The translations under genes and the position numbers were made by a program. Below are positions 15,657-23,991 of a DNA stretch of 64,000 bases, one piece after another (the first letter of the stretch is position 1; the number at the start of each line of letters is the position of its first letter). This stretch comes from Streptomyces anulatus (lineage in GTDB: Bacteria > Actinomycetota > Actinomycetes > Streptomycetales > Streptomycetaceae): the NCBI RefSeq assembly GCF_000721175.1, contig NZ_JOEZ01000015.1:1-64000 (forward strand), in the 5' to 3' direction. The notes below the pieces were generated by a model. That model saw only the letters and a list, made by a program, of their open reading frames with translations. It was not told the DNA's origin and did no database searches.

Positions 15657-15881
15657 AGCGCGGAGAGTCTCCTCGCTGCCTATCGCGGTGCCGTCGAACG
15701 GTCCGGCGAGATCATCGAGCGCTGTGACGACTTGGGCCGGCCCTGTGCTCGGGCGGCAGGTGAAGCGGGCGCCGTGCGATCGATGCGGTGGGTGCTGGTG
15801 CACATGATCGAAGAGACGGCTCGCCATGCGGGCCACGCCGACATCCTCCGCGAGCAGGCCGACGGTTCCATCGGCAGGTGA
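15657..15881 (+). pseudogene. C-terminal remnant of a DinB/DUF664 protein
   Basis: The last 74 codons of a rightward frame read SAESLLAAYRGAVERS and then RWVLVHMIEETARHAGHADI, followed by LREQADGSIGR. This is the conserved end of the DinB-like four-helix family, including the HMIEETARHAGHAD helix with two metal-ligand histidines. The N-terminal helices, which hold the first ligand His, are absent or scrambled in other frames (a piece near 15604 begins MDDLGAPFP). It is not expected to be functional. Confidence 0.65.
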
Positions 15882-16027
15882 CGCACCGCTTCGCCTCGAA
15901 GTCAGGTGCTCCGCGAACGGTGGGCGCACCCGGACCGCAGCACCGGTGCGCCGCGCGTTCGGCTCCTGGCCGGCCGCCCGGCCGCCCATGAACTGCGGCC
16001 CCCGTGCCCCACGGCTACGCTCAAAAA

Positions 16028-16480
16028 ATGGAAGACAGCGGAGCCGGCTCCGGGCCGCCGCCGAACGGTGCCGAGGACGGCCAGGACCCTGTGCCACAGG
16101 CCCGGCTCGCCGCCCTGGTGGAGGAGTGGTCCGCCGCGATCGTCTCGAACGACGTGACGCGGATCGGGGCCTTCATGGCGGACGAGTGGGTCATCGTCTC
16201 CGAGTCCGGCATCACGGACCGGGCCACGTTCCTCGGCTACGTCGAGTCCGGCGACCTGACCCACTCGGCGATGTGCGCCATCAGCACGCCGAGGGTCCGT
16301 GTCCACGGGGACAGCGCCACGACCACCGCACGGATCACGAACACGGCCCACTACGACGGCCGCCGCTTCGACGCCGACGAATGGGTCACGGACGTCTTCC
16401 TGCGGCGCGACGGCCGCTGGCTGTGCGTGCTCACCCACATCACGCCCGCCGCCCAGCCGGACGACGCCTCCGCCGCATGA
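16028..16480 (+). CDS. NTF2-like (SnoaL/DUF4440) protein
   Basis: A 150-residue protein with the cone-shaped NTF2 fold: helices LAALVEEWSAAIVSNDVTRI, then the strand set MADEWVIVSESG, RVRVHGDSATTTARITNTA, and DEWVTDVFLRRDGRWLCVL with a final HIT. In this fold the pocket binds small hydrophobic ligands, and some members are isomerases or stress proteins; no catalytic residues can be assigned. The ATG at 16028 follows an A-rich run without a clear Shine-Dalgarno. The stop overlaps the start of the MFS transporter (ATGA), so the two are translationally coupled and may share a substrate. Confidence 0.8.
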   Translation: MEDSGAGSGPPPNGAEDGQDPVPQARLAALVEEWSAAIVSNDVTRIGAFMADEWVIVSESGITDRATFLGYVESGDLTHSAMCAISTPRVRVHGDSATTTARITNTAHYDGRRFDADEWVTDVFLRRDGRWLCVLTHITPAAQPDDASAA

Positions 16481-17679
16481 GCCGGGCGACCGGACCCACC
16501 CGCCCGAAGAGGCGACTCGGCTACCCGGCCGCCGCGGCCGTCTTCGCCATCGGCATGGCGGGCACCACGCTGCCCACACCCCTCTACCGCCTCTACCGGG
16601 AAGAGCTCGGCTTCTCCGAGCTGATGGTGACGGTGGTGTTCGCCGTCTACGCCCTCGGCGTGATCGCCACCCTGCTGCTCGCCGGGAACGTCTCCGACGA
16701 GGCGGGGCGGCGGCCCGTCCTCCTGGCCGCCCTGGGCTTCTCGTCGGCCAGCGCCCTCTGCTTCATCTTCGAGGGCGCGCTGCCCGCCCTGTTCGCCGGC
16801 CGTCTCCTCTCCGGGTTCGCCGCCGGACTGCTGAGCGGCGCGGCGACGGTCACGGTGATGGAGCTGGCCCCGCCGGGGCGCGCGGCCAGGGCCGGGCTGG
16901 CCGCGACCGCCGCGAACATGGGCGGCCTGGGGTGCGGCCCGCTCCTGTCGGGACTGCTCGCCGAATACGCCCCCTGGCCCCTGCGGCTCCCCTTCGTCGT
17001 GCACCTGGCACTGATCGCCGTCGCCGCCGCCTTGACCTGCCTGCTGCCCGAGACGGTCACCTTCCGCGTCCGCGGTTTCCGGCTGCGGCCGCAAGGGCTC
17101 GCCGTCCCGCCCGAAATGCGCGGCGTGTTCGCCGCCTCGGCGCTGGCCGCCTTCGCCGGGTTTTCCCTGCTGGGTCTTTTCACCGCGGTCGCCCCCGCGT
17201 TCGTGGCCGAGACGCTCGACGTCCACAACCTGGCGCTGACCGGACTCGTCGTCTTCTCCGTCTTCCTCGCCTCGACGGCCGGGCAGGCGCTCATGGGGCG
17301 GGTCGGCGAGCGCCTGGCCCTGCCGGGCGGCTGTTTCGTCCTGGTCGGCGGACTCGTGCTGGTGGGCGCGTCGTTGCTGTTCGCCGCACTGCCGCTGCTC
17401 GTGGCCGGTGCGCTCTGCGGCGGCCTCGGCCAGGGGCTGGCGTTCCGCGGCGCGGTGGCGGCGATCAGCGCTGCGGCGCCGCCCGAGCACCGGGCCGCGA
17501 CCGTGTCCGCCTTCTTCGTCATCGCCTACCTGGGCATCTCCCTGCCCGTCGTCGGCGTCGGCGCCCTCACCGTGGGCATCGGACTCAGGAACGCCGGACT
17601 GACCTTCTCCGGCTGTGTGCTGGCACTGGCCCTGGGCGTCGGCCTGTACCTGACGCGGAAGCCGCCCGCGTCCCGCTGA
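16477..17679 (+). CDS. MFS transporter, drug-efflux-like
   Basis: A 400-residue major facilitator protein with 12 predicted helices. The loop 2-3 signature appears as GNVSDEAGRRPVLL (the GxxxDxxGRR motif), and GRLLSGFAAGLLSGAATVTV gives helix 4 with the motif R. The N-terminus TTLPTPLYRLYREELGFSELM is typical of the actinobacterial group where the first helix ends in TPLY. Proton-driven export of a small molecule is expected, with substrate unknown. It is coupled by ATGA overlap to the NTF2-like gene. No regulator lies adjacent. Confidence 0.88.
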   Translation: MSRATGPTRPKRRLGYPAAAAVFAIGMAGTTLPTPLYRLYREELGFSELMVTVVFAVYALGVIATLLLAGNVSDEAGRRPVLLAALGFSSASALCFIFEGALPALFAGRLLSGFAAGLLSGAATVTVMELAPPGRAARAGLAATAANMGGLGCGPLLSGLLAEYAPWPLRLPFVVHLALIAVAAALTCLLPETVTFRVRGFRLRPQGLAVPPEMRGVFAASALAAFAGFSLLGLFTAVAPAFVAETLDVHNLALTGLVVFSVFLASTAGQALMGRVGERLALPGGCFVLVGGLVLVGASLLFAALPLLVAGALCGGLGQGLAFRGAVAAISAAAPPEHRAATVSAFFVIAYLGISLPVVGVGALTVGIGLRNAGLTFSGCVLALALGVGLYLTRKPPASR

Positions 17680-17751
17680 CGTACGTGCCCCCTCGTCCAC
17701 GTCCGCGAGAACCCCTGCCGGCCCTGCCGGTCACGGTGCGAGACCGGCTCC

Positions 17752-18180
17752 GTGGACACAGCGACGCGCTTCCGGCAGACGGTCATCGCCTGGGCCGCGG
17801 GCGCCCGGGCCACACCGGCGCCCGCCGAGGCCGGGGCCGCCCGCGACCTCGCGGCCGGCCTGGGCCTGCACACCGTGGTGCTCGTCGAGGGCGTCAGCGA
17901 CCGGGCGGCGGTCGAGGCCCTGGCCGAACGCCAGGGGCGCACCCTGACCGCCGAAGGCGTGGTGGTCGTACCGCTCGGGGGCACCACCAGCATCACCCGC
18001 TTCCTGCGCCTGCTGGGACCCGACGGCCTTGACGTCCGGCCCGCCGGTCCGTGCGACGCGGCGGAGCAACGGTTCTTCCGCCAGGGCCTGGAGCGGACCG
18101 GCTTCGGCACCGCCCGCGCCCCCGACGACCTGGAGACGCTGGGCTTCCTCACCCGCCACGCCGACCTGGAGGACGAGCTG
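17752..18180 (+). pseudogene. Truncated TOPRIM-domain (OLD-like) gene
   Basis: A GTG-initiated frame encodes the first about 143 residues of a TOPRIM nucleotidyl-transferase/hydrolase-like protein. The fold's acidic motif is present in HTVVLVEGVSDRAAVEALA (the Glu of VEG), with GGTTSITRFLRLLG following, and the DLEDELI motif near the end. At about 18180 the protein sequence breaks off and runs into the complementary strand of an ABC ATPase remnant, so the second half, including the usual C-terminal helices, is missing. A deletion joined the two genes head to head at their interrupted ends. Confidence 0.65.
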
Positions 18181-18619
18181 ATCCACGTCGCGCACGCTGA
18201 GCCCGGCCGGTGCGGTCCGGCTCTGCGCGAGCAGGGTGACGCGGCGGGCGAAGTCGGAGCGCGACAGGGCGAGGGCGTCGACGGGCCCGGCGTCCCCGGC
18301 CCCGGCCGCCACGGTCACGGGTGCCGGTACGGGCCTCGTGCAGCCGGGCCACGGCCCGCAACAGGGTGGACTTCCCGCTGCCGTTCGGCCCGATGAGCGC
18401 CGTGACGCGACCGCGTGGGAGCACGAGGTCGGCCCCGTGCACGACGTCGGTGCGGTCGTACGCGACCGTCATGTCACGGGCGTCGAGACCGGCTTCACCG
18501 GCCGCGCCGGACACGGCCGCACCGGGCCCGGCACCGGCGGTCGCGGCGGGGGCACCGGCAGCGGGCGCGGAGCGCCGACGCGGCGGTGGGTCTCCTCGGT
18601 CGAGGGCAGGAACGATCAC
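18181..18619 (-). pseudogene. N-terminal remnant of an iron-siderophore ABC ATPase
   Basis: A leftward frame from GTG 18619 has a Pro/Ala-rich lead, then LDARDMTVAYDRTDVVHGAD and the Walker A motif GPNGSGKST, typical of FecE/FepC ATPases. After LHEARTGT the frame shifts by one base; the continuation VDALALSRSDFARRVTLLAQ and APAGLSVRDV, including the Q-loop glutamine, is readable in another frame down to about 18180. Signature and Walker B motifs are gone. The intact iron box in front shows that this was an iron-regulated uptake gene. Confidence 0.7.
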
Positions 18620-18624
18620 GAATG

Positions 18625-18643
18625 TGAGGTTAGCCTAGCCTAG
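18625..18643 (-). promoter_or_regulatory. DmdR/IdeR-type iron box
   Basis: The 19-bp stretch tgaggttagcctagcctag reads on the minus strand as ctaggctaggctaacctca, close to the actinobacterial iron-box consensus TTAGGTTAGGCTAACCTAA. It lies six bases upstream of the remnant ATPase start and would have placed that gene under iron-dependent repression. Confidence 0.7.
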
Positions 18644-18649
18644 CTTTGC

Positions 18650-19034
18650 CCGGTCAAGGGGGATCCGGAATTCCGTCCTCCGTGTGATCCGTGAAACGGC
18701 TCGACGATCGGCCGGCATTCGCGCCGAGAGGGCGGCCGAGTGGGGGCGACCCGGGCCGGGGGTCCCGGATGGCGGTCCTTTCCGGCCGAAGCGGCGGTTT
18801 GGCGCATCGAGGTGTTTCGGCATATTTGCAGGTCAGATGGTTGTTTCGGATTGAACCGCCGAAGCCTGTCCATATGCTGGACGGCCTGCGCGAGGTGCCT
18901 GAGCTGCCCGAATGACCATTCGGTCGGTTCGGGTGTTCGTCTGCGGCTGGAAGCTGGCCGTCGATGTGCGCTTACTTTCCGCATGCGTAAGACTCCTGAC
19001 CGCAATCAGGCACCCGACCGAGGAGTTTTCACCG
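18650..19034. other. Intergenic region upstream of the SSI gene
   Basis: No gene is supported. The region becomes less GC-rich from about 18820 (catatttgcaggtcagatgg) and probably contains the promoter of the secreted inhibitor gene. The ribosome binding site GAGGAG is at 19019-19024. Confidence 0.5.
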
Positions 19035-19478
19035 ATGCGACGCAACCCTCACGCCATCTTCGCAACCGTCACCGCGAGCGCCCTTCTGCTCGGCGGCTTC
19101 GCGACCGCCACCGCGCAGGCTGCGCCGGCGAAGGCGGAGAGCCTCTACGCGCCTTCCGCGCTCGTCCTCACCGTCGCCCGTGGCGAGGACCCGCTGACCG
19201 CCACCGTGGAGCGGGCCGTCACCCTCGCCTGCGCCCCCACCGCCGAGGGGACGCACCCTGCTCCCGCCGCGGCATGCGAGGAACTGGCCGCTGTCCAGGG
19301 GAAGTTCTCCGAACTGACCGCCGGCCCGTCGAACCGGACCTGTACCCGCCAGTGGGACCCGGTCGTGGTGACCGCCCACGGTGTCTGGCAGGGCAAGCCG
19401 GTCCGGTTCAGCGCCACGTACGGCAACGCATGCGAGATGGCGGGCAGCATGAACGACAACGCCGTGTTCGCCTTCTGA
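19035..19478 (+). CDS. Streptomyces subtilisin inhibitor (SSI) family protein, Arg at P1
   Basis: A 147-residue secreted proteinase inhibitor. Residues 1-29 form a signal peptide (RR near the start, a hydrophobic core and a cleavage site after AQA). The mature part opens with LYAPSALVLTVARG, the SSI hallmark, and has the four disulphide cysteines (Cys66, Cys81, Cys103, Cys136). The reactive loop is Cys103-Thr-Arg105-Gln-Trp-Asp-Pro, so P1 is Arg105 where SSI has Met, predicting preference for trypsin-like proteases. The C-terminus ends VFAF as in the family. In Streptomyces these inhibitors control extracellular proteases during development and are substrates of transglutaminase. Length and motifs are normal. 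Confidence 0.93.
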   Translation: MRRNPHAIFATVTASALLLGGFATATAQAAPAKAESLYAPSALVLTVARGEDPLTATVERAVTLACAPTAEGTHPAPAAACEELAAVQGKFSELTAGPSNRTCTRQWDPVVVTAHGVWQGKPVRFSATYGNACEMAGSMNDNAVFAF

Positions 19479-19884
19479 TCCATCTGGTTCACCGGGGCGT
19501 GCCGACGCCGGGGTGACGGAAATCCACACCGTCCCCGCCCGACCGGTTCCGGCGTCCCGCCCCACCCGGCGTGCCCCGCACGCGCCCCGTCCACGACGAC
19601 CGGGAGCAGGTGGTCGCCCCAGCCGTTTCCGCCGCGGCCGGCAGCGACCCGCCCCGGTCGGTTCGTCACCAGGCCCGCCTGATACCGGGCCCGTCCTTCG
19701 CCAACCGGAGGACTCCTGCGTCACCCGGGTCCCCGGATGGCGCAGCGAGATCAGGAAGGCGACGGCCAGCGCGACGGCCATCCCGTAGAGCGGTTCACCG
19801 CGCCCATGCGTCCATGTTCTCCGGGCTGCCACCGTGTTGCGTCCCGAGCGGCGGGCGCGTCCCCGCCGCAGGGGCGACGTCGCG
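19479..19884. other. Intergenic stretch with a possible membrane-gene scrap
   Basis: No intact gene is seen. A leftward frame around 19695-19800 reads EPLYGMAVALAVAFLISLRH and could be the end of a lost membrane protein, but it is too short to assign. The rest is G/C-rich without recognisable signals. Confidence 0.4.
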
Positions 19885-20133
19885 CTACTTGCCCGCGGCC
19901 GGTCCGGCGTACGGGAGCAGGGCCATCTCGCGGGCGTTCTTGACGGCCGCGGCCACCTGGCGCTGCTGCTGGGCGCTGATCCGGGTGACGCGCCGGCTGC
20001 GGATCTTCCCCCGGTCGGAGATGAACCTCCGCAGCAGATCGGTGTCCTTGTAGTCGATGTACGTGATCCTGGCGGCGTCCAGGGGGTTCGGCCGGCTCTT
20101 GAGCGGCTTGCGGGGGTCCGGCTGACGTGCCAT
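19885..20133 (-). CDS. rpsR2: Zinc-independent ribosomal protein bS18 paralogue
   Basis: An 82-residue small-subunit protein bS18, recognisable by the core [19 protein letters not shown] and [30 protein letters not shown]. There is no cysteine, so this is the non-zinc (C-minus) version used when zinc is scarce. It is the last gene of the leftward set bL33-bL31-CobW-bS18 that starts at a Zur-box-like palindrome near 21896. Replacement of zinc-binding ribosomal proteins by these paralogues under Zur control is established in Streptomyces. Length and sequence are normal for the family. Confidence 0.93.
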   Translation of the reverse strand: MARQPDPRKPLKSRPNPLDAARITYIDYKDTDLLRRFISDRGKIRSRRVTRISAQQQRQVAAAVKNAREMALLPYAGPAAGK

Positions 20134-20153
20134 GAGGCTTCCTCGTGTTCGGT

Positions 20154-20212
20154 GGGTTACGGGCTACGGGTTACGGAGGGCTACGGGTTGCGGTTTACGG
20201 GGTTACGGGGGC
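20154..20212. repeat. Degenerate tandem repeat based on ttacggg / ctacggg
   Basis: Between the CobW and bS18 genes, about eight imperfect copies of a 6-9-base unit ending in tacgg follow one another. They contain no start or stop signals of note. The array is unusual for such a compact operon and may vary in copy number. Confidence 0.75.
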
Positions 20213-20234
20213 GGGCGCGGCGCTACGGGCCGGG

Positions 20235-21389
20235 TCAGTGGACCGGGTCGAGGAGCTCGTCGAACGCGGCGGGCAGGTTCTTCCACGCCTCCCGGCCGGA
20301 GCCGTACTCCTCGTCCGTGAGCAGGCAGGAGTCCAGCAGCCCGGTCAGGCCGTCGCGGTCGAGGCCGGGGGAGACGAAGACCAGGTGCTGGCAGCAGTCG
20401 CCGTGCTCGGGATGCCAGTCCAGCGCGGCGGCCGCCCGCCGGTAGGGCGGCACCATGGACCAGGCGGCGTCCGGGAGCGAGGCGAGCCAGGGGCCGGTGT
20501 TCTCCACGCAGAGGGCGCCGCCCGCCGCGTCCCAGGAGAGCAGGGTGTCGGGCCGGTCCGCGAGCCAGAACCTGCCCCGGCTGCGGGCCGCCGCGCAGCT
20601 CAGGTCCTCCAGGGCGTCCAGGAGGCGCTCGGGGTGGAAGGGCCGGTGCCGCCGCCAGACGAGCGTGCCCACCCCGGCCTCCTCCGCCTCCTGCGGCAGC
20701 AGCGCGCAGGCCGGGTGCTGGCCCGCGGCCGCCGCCTCCACGTCGAATCCGGCGAACGCGAGCCGTGCCAACTCGGCTGATCCGGTTATTGCCTGACGAG
20801 CCGTCGGGTGGAGCTGGCGGATCAGCGCGCGGTCCTCGTCGTCGGCCGCCGGGCTCGGCGACACGGCGAGGACGGGTGCGTACTCCACCTGCCGGGCCCA
20901 GGTGTCGCCGATGGTCCGCCGGTCGGCCGGCGCCGCCGCGAGACCGGCCTCGGCCAGATCGTCGCCGTTGGAGAGGCAGGGCAGGACGAGGGTCGGGTCG
21001 ACCGCCGCGAACACGTTCGTCACCTCGGCGGCGTCGGTGTGCGCGGCGATCACCTCGGCCATGGACTTCGGCTCGACGGAGTCCCAGAGCTCCAGGGCGG
21101 CGAGGCGGGTCACCCCGTCCTCCGCGAGCCGTTCGAGTTCGGGGACGAGGTCCTCGCGCAGCGCGCAGCAGGCGCATTCGTTCACCAGCGGTGCTTCGCT
21201 GGAGGCCAGCTCGCCGCCGGCGTCCCGCAGGGATCGGCGGACCGTCCCACCGGTGGCCGTCGACAGGTCGTAGTGGAGCGCGACGCTGTGCGGAACATCC
21301 CGCAGTAGCCCTTCCACCACGTCGTGGCGCGCCTCGGAATGCAGGCCGCAGACGATGACGACGGGCAGTCTGGTGCGGTGCCCGCTCAC
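20235..21389 (-). CDS. CobW/COG0523-family putative zinc metallochaperone
   Basis: A 384-residue protein of the G3E GTPase family. The metal-binding CXCC motif is CACC (72-75) within [12 protein letters not shown], and the C-terminal CobW domain is recognisable from [17 protein letters not shown] and [20 protein letters not shown]. The normal Walker A (GxxGxGKTTL) is replaced by [15 protein letters not shown], so GTP binding may be weakened, as noted in several Zur-regulated actinobacterial members. It overlaps the bL31 gene by four bases and shares its operon with zinc-free ribosomal proteins, which strongly suggests delivery of zinc to essential proteins during starvation. Confidence 0.88.
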   Translation of the reverse strand: MSGHRTRLPVVIVCGLHSEARHDVVEGLLRDVPHSVALHYDLSTATGGTVRRSLRDAGGELASSEAPLVNECACCALREDLVPELERLAEDGVTRLAALELWDSVEPKSMAEVIAAHTDAAEVTNVFAAVDPTLVLPCLSNGDDLAEAGLAAAPADRRTIGDTWARQVEYAPVLAVSPSPAADDEDRALIRQLHPTARQAITGSAELARLAFAGFDVEAAAAGQHPACALLPQEAEEAGVGTLVWRRHRPFHPERLLDALEDLSCAAARSRGRFWLADRPDTLLSWDAAGGALCVENTGPWLASLPDAAWSMVPPYRRAAAALDWHPEHGDCCQHLVFVSPGLDRDGLTGLLDSCLLTDEEYGSGREAWKNLPAAFDELLDPVH

Positions 21390-21640
21390 CGGGTTTCACC
21401 GCGCCCGTAGCGGCGCTCGAAGCGCTCCACGCGTCCGGCGGTGTCCAGGACGCGGGCGGTGCCGGTGTAGAAGGGGTGGCTCGCGGAGGAGATCTCCACG
21501 TCGACCACCGGGTAGGTGTTGCCGTCCTCCCAGGCGACGGTGCGGTCGCTGGTCATGGTCGAACGGGTCAGGAACGCGAAGTCGGCGGCCTTGTCGCGGA
21601 AGACGACGGGGCCGTACGAGGGGTGGATTCCGGGCTTCAT
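21386..21640 (-). CDS. rpmE2: Zinc-independent ribosomal protein bL31 type B
   Basis: An 84-residue bL31 of type [17 protein letters not shown] at the start and [20 protein letters not shown] near the end are diagnostic. No cysteine is present, so it does not need zinc. Zur-controlled L31 paralogues replace the zinc-bearing type A form on the ribosome when zinc falls, releasing zinc from the displaced protein. The stop overlaps the CobW start (ATGA), which fixes the operon order. The start ATG at 21640 lies 67 bases after the bL33 stop. Confidence 0.95.
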   Translation of the reverse strand: MKPGIHPSYGPVVFRDKAADFAFLTRSTMTSDRTVAWEDGNTYPVVDVEISSASHPFYTGTARVLDTAGRVERFERRYGRGETR

Positions 21641-21707
21641 GGCGGTGTCCTCGGGGGTTGGGCTTCAGGGGTGTGCGGGTCGTGGGCCGGGAGTGGTGCG
21701 GTGGGCC

Positions 21708-21872
21708 TCAGCGCTCCTCGCGGAAGTCGACATGGCGGCGGGCGACCGGGTCGTACTTGCGCAGCACCATCCGGTCGGGGTCGTTCCGCCGGTTCTTGCG
21801 GGTGACGTAGGTGTAGCCGGTCCCCGCGGTGGAGCGGAGCTTGATGACCGGGCGTACTTCGTTGCGAGCCAT
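21708..21872 (-). CDS. rpmG2: Zinc-independent ribosomal protein bL33
   Basis: A 54-residue bL33, recognised from [20 protein letters not shown] and the end [17 protein letters not shown]. It lacks the CXXC pairs of the zinc form. It is the first gene of the leftward zinc-starvation set; the Zur-like palindrome centred at 21896 lies directly upstream of its ATG, close enough to cover its promoter. The upstream region is short, so the operator is likely to control this gene and the divergent bL28 gene together. Confidence 0.93.
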   Translation of the reverse strand: MARNEVRPVIKLRSTAGTGYTYVTRKNRRNDPDRMVLRKYDPVARRHVDFREER

Positions 21873-21885
21873 GGGCGCTACTATA

Positions 21886-21906
21886 TGGCAATGGTTTCCA
21901 TTTTCA
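21886..21906. promoter_or_regulatory. Zur box A (ribosomal paralogues)
   Basis: A 21-bp dyad, TGGCAATGGTTTCCATTTTCA, has the matched outer and inner arms TG..AATGG and CCATT..CA around ttt. It stands between the divergent bL33 and bL28 starts and resembles known Streptomyces Zur sites in front of the same gene set. The AT-rich sequence contrasts with its surroundings. Zinc-loaded Zur would repress both directions. Confidence 0.82.
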
Positions 21907-21942
21907 ATAATGGATGCGTCGAAGGAGAGGCAGGTAACTTTC

Positions 21943-22179
21943 ATGTCCGCCCATTGCCAACTGACCGGCTCGAAGCCGGGATTCGGCAACAACATCTCCC
22001 ACTCGCACCGTCGGACGTCCCGCCGGTTCGACCCGAATGTCCAGCGCAAGCGCTACTGGCTGCCCGGTGAGGGGCGCTACGTGCGCCTCACGCTGAGTGC
22101 CCGGGCGATCAAGACCGTCGACAGCATCGGCATCGAGGCCGCGGTCGCGCGCATCCGTGCGCGGGGAGGGAAGGTCTGA
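21943..22179 (+). CDS. rpmB2: Zinc-independent ribosomal protein bL28
   Basis: A 78-residue bL28: the start [16 protein letters not shown] and the core [20 protein letters not shown] are typical. Only one cysteine remains (Cys5), so the zinc ribbon of the C-plus form is absent. It is translated from the ATG at 21943, about 37 bases after the Zur-like palindrome, and its stop overlaps the uS14 start by one base. The pair forms the rightward arm of the zinc-starvation ribosomal locus. Confidence 0.93.
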   Translation: MSAHCQLTGSKPGFGNNISHSHRRTSRRFDPNVQRKRYWLPGEGRYVRLTLSARAIKTVDSIGIEAAVARIRARGGKV

Positions 22180-22484
22180 TGGCGAAGAAGAGCAAGATCG
22201 CGCGGAACGACAGGCGCCGGGAGATCGTCGAGCGCTATGCGGCCCGCAGGGCGGAGCTCAAGGAGATCATCCGCCGGCCCGGTACTCCGGAGCGCGAACG
22301 CGTCGCCGCTGTCGAGGAGTTGCGGCGCCAGCCGCGCGACGCCAGTGCCACGCGGGTCCGCAACCGGGACAGCGTCGACGGCAGGCCCCGAGGGTATCTG
22401 CGCCGGTTCGGCCTCTCCCGGGTCCGGATGCGTGAGCAGGCCCACGCGGGCTTCCTGCCAGGGGTGACCAAGTCCTCCTGGTGA
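22179..22484 (+). CDS. rpsN2: Zinc-independent ribosomal protein uS14
   Basis: A 101-residue uS14 of the long, zinc-free type, starting [17 protein letters not shown] and ending [20 protein letters not shown]. It has no cysteine, unlike the short zinc-binding uS14. Its ATG overlaps the bL28 stop (TGATG), so the two proteins are coupled. Under zinc limitation it would be built into new 30S subunits in place of the housekeeping form. A GC-rich region follows, with no obvious hairpin before the convergent propeller gene. Confidence 0.94.
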   Translation: MAKKSKIARNDRRREIVERYAARRAELKEIIRRPGTPERERVAAVEELRRQPRDASATRVRNRDSVDGRPRGYLRRFGLSRVRMREQAHAGFLPGVTKSSW

Positions 22485-22554
22485 AGGCTGTCCGGCCGTC
22501 AGGGGCGGGTGGTGGTACGGCGGTCCCGCTGCGCCACCACCCGCGACGTCGCTC

Positions 22555-23838
22555 TCAGCGGCCGACGGGATCGGCGTGCGCTCCGTCCCCGGGCGTGACG
22601 AGCGTGAGGTGACCGCCGTCGTCCAGGGGTGTCGGGACGGTCAGGGTCGTGAGCAGGTCCGTCCGGTCCGCGTCGAAGACATGGACCTCGCCATGGCCTC
22701 CCCGGCTGACCGCGACCAGGCCCCCGCCGGGGGAGGCGGCGACGGCCCGCCGCTGGACGCCGTCCCAGGGAGTCCCGCCGCGGCGGGGTGCACCGGACAT
22801 GGCGGGCAGCGGTAGCCGTGCGCCGGCCTCCGGGCGGGATCCGGGGGCCGAGGGCGCGGTGAGGAGGATGAGCTCGTCGCCGTCCGGGTGGACCCGGGTG
22901 TACGCGATGTGGCGTGCGGTCACCGCGAGCCGGAACACCAGCCCGGGGCCCAGCTCCAGCCGGCCCGTGACGCCTGTGTCGAGGTGGTGCCACCACGCGT
23001 CGTTGGACCAGTCCGGCCACTGCCCGGGGTCACCTGATCCGCCGCGCACGCAGGACCAGAGCATGCGCCGCACGGGGTCGAGCCGCAGGTAGTAGCCGCG
23101 CCCGCCGAAACGCCCGTCGGCGGACCAGGACAAGGGCGCCTCAGGCACGAGGCCGTCCCCCTTCCGCCGTGCGCGGTGCACCCCGGAGCCCGCGGCGGCG
23201 AACACCCGCCCGGTGAGCGGGTCGTGGGCGTCACCGTGCCCGTCGTCGTCCGGCAGGGCCATCCGCCGGACCGGGTCCGCCGGCGGACAGGCGGGAGCCG
23301 AACGCATCAGGTCGCGGTGCCGGTGGACCAGTAGTTCGCCCGGCTCCCGGTGGCGCAGCACCACGAGCGGGGACGGTCCGCCGAGGACCGTGACCCCTGG
23401 CTCGCCGGTGCGCCCCCGTACGCGTACGGCGACGGCGCCGTCCGGCGCGTCGAGGTCGACGGCCGTCAGAAGTCCGGTCCAGGCCTCCTCGTTGCAGCCG
23501 AGGCCGGTGGTCACCGCCAGGTACCGCCCACCGGGATCCGCCGCCAGATGTTCGGCGGGTACCGCGACCGGTATCCGCCGCCGGACCAGCGGCCGGCCCG
23601 CTCCGGGGCCGTAGGGGTCGAGGACCAGCAGCTCACCCGCCCGGTCGTCCACGAAGGCGGTGAGGTCGCCCGGCAGGGCGAGGAACCCCGCGTGCTCGGC
23701 GAGGTGCCGGTGCTTCAGCTCCGCCCGCTTTGTGCCGTCCGGGAGGTCCAGCAGGCTGATCCGCCCCGCGACGTGGTCGGCGACCAGGAGGCGCGGCGGC
23801 GCGTGGGGTGAGGGATGGGGGGTGGGGGCGTGCGGCAT
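22555..23838 (-). CDS. Beta-propeller protein divergent from the metal importer
   Basis: A 427-residue protein of repeated four-strand blades in the YncE/WD40-like style, for example PRLLVADHVAGRISLLDLPDG, GELLVLDPYG, GRYLAVTTGLG, RVFAAAGSG and GLVAVSRGGHGEVHVFDADR. The first 15 residues carry three histidines (His3, His8, His12) between prolines and may bind metal. No signal peptide is seen, so it appears cytoplasmic. The ATG at 23838 has GGAG at the right distance. Zur box B lies 39 bases upstream, between this gene and the importer lipoprotein, implying joint zinc control. It recalls the propeller metallochaperone AztD, which works with a zinc importer, but AztD is exported, so the parallel is only suggestive. 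Confidence 0.7.
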   Translation of the reverse strand: MPHAPTPHPSPHAPPRLLVADHVAGRISLLDLPDGTKRAELKHRHLAEHAGFLALPGDLTAFVDDRAGELLVLDPYGPGAGRPLVRRRIPVAVPAEHLAADPGGRYLAVTTGLGCNEEAWTGLLTAVDLDAPDGAVAVRVRGRTGEPGVTVLGGPSPLVVLRHREPGELLVHRHRDLMRSAPACPPADPVRRMALPDDDGHGDAHDPLTGRVFAAAGSGVHRARRKGDGLVPEAPLSWSADGRFGGRGYYLRLDPVRRMLWSCVRGGSGDPGQWPDWSNDAWWHHLDTGVTGRLELGPGLVFRLAVTARHIAYTRVHPDGDELILLTAPSAPGSRPEAGARLPLPAMSGAPRRGGTPWDGVQRRAVAASPGGGLVAVSRGGHGEVHVFDADRTDLLTTLTVPTPLDDGGHLTLVTPGDGAHADPVGR

Positions 23839-23876
23839 GGCGAACTCCTGCAATCGGTAGGGGACCCCGCTGTTTT

Positions 23877-23897
23877 AATGGAAATGATAATCATGTG
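23877..23897. promoter_or_regulatory. Zur box B (importer and propeller promoter)
   Basis: AATGGAAATGATAATCATGTG contains a perfect ATGAT-A-ATCAT core (23884-23894) and matches the AT-rich Zur consensus. It is 95 bases upstream of the lipoprotein gene and 39 bases upstream of the divergent propeller gene, a placement suited to repressing both. Confidence 0.75.
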
Positions 23898-23991
23898 TAA
23901 GGTTTCGGCTTGTGGCGGGGATCGTTCCCGGGGCTCCGCCGCCTTCGCTGCCGCATCCCCGGGACCGCACAGGAACGTTGAGGGACCGTCG

